Below, piece after piece: positions 6,307 through 6,311 of a stretch of DNA of 6,311 bases. Source of the stretch: Desulfurococcales archaeon (GTDB lineage Archaea > Thermoproteota > Thermoprotei_A > Sulfolobales > NBVN01); NCBI GenBank assembly GCA_021160415.1, contig JAGHCP010000080.1, positions 1-6,311 of the forward strand, in the 5' to 3' direction. How positions within the stretch are numbered: position 1 is the first letter of the stretch; each line of letters starts with the position of its first letter. Position numbers and translations under genes: made by a program. Below the pieces are notes generated by a model. It saw only the letters and a list, made by a program, of their open reading frames with translations. It had not been told where the DNA came from and searched no databases.

Positions 6307-6311
6307 TTTGA

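Noticed and set aside
1..6311. CRISPR, insertion sequence, tRNA or defence-system signatures
   Set aside because: No regularly spaced repeats, transposase motifs, terminal inverted repeats or tRNA-like folds were visible, and nearly every base is accounted for by five protein genes.

Overview
The window looks like chromosomal DNA of a thermophilic archaeon, probably a Thermoproteota (crenarchaeote). The evidence is tightly packed genes, AGG/AGA-biased arginine codons, TATA-like elements 20-30 bases upstream of starts with little or no leader, frequent GTG starts, and a tetraether-lipid-synthase-type radical SAM protein. The exact lineage cannot be read from the sequence. Five protein genes fill almost the whole window. 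I found no RNA genes, insertion sequences, CRISPR arrays or intergenic gaps over 300 bases.

Minus strand, 27-3372: three overlapping genes transcribed leftwards, all starting with GTG. The first (2086-3372) encodes a membrane-anchored extracytoplasmic protein with a transglutaminase-like Cys-His-Asp domain and about fifteen N-glycosylation sequons. A four-base GTGA overlap leads into the second (1277-2089), an unrecognised protein with the same topology (membrane segment at each end, sequon-bearing outer domain). A 31-base overlap leads into the third (27-1307), a polytopic GT-C-type glycosyltransferase. Together they look like a cell-surface module: two glycosylated exoproteins, one with an acyl-transfer or protease fold, and a lipid-linked-sugar glycosyltransferase. 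A Shine-Dalgarno-like stretch at the left edge hints that the operon continues beyond the window.

A 66-base divergent region (3373-3438) separates this operon from the plus-strand genes.

Plus strand, 3439-6281: a ThiL-like (PurM/AIR-synthase superfamily) kinase is followed 29 bases later by a 614-residue radical SAM protein. The latter strongly resembles Tes, the enzyme that joins two archaeol lipids into membrane-spanning tetraethers. An AT-rich TATA-like element between them suggests tes has its own promoter, so the two need not form one functional operon.

The plus-strand genes are core metabolism (thiamine cofactor, membrane lipid). The least-described content is the minus-strand surface cluster.
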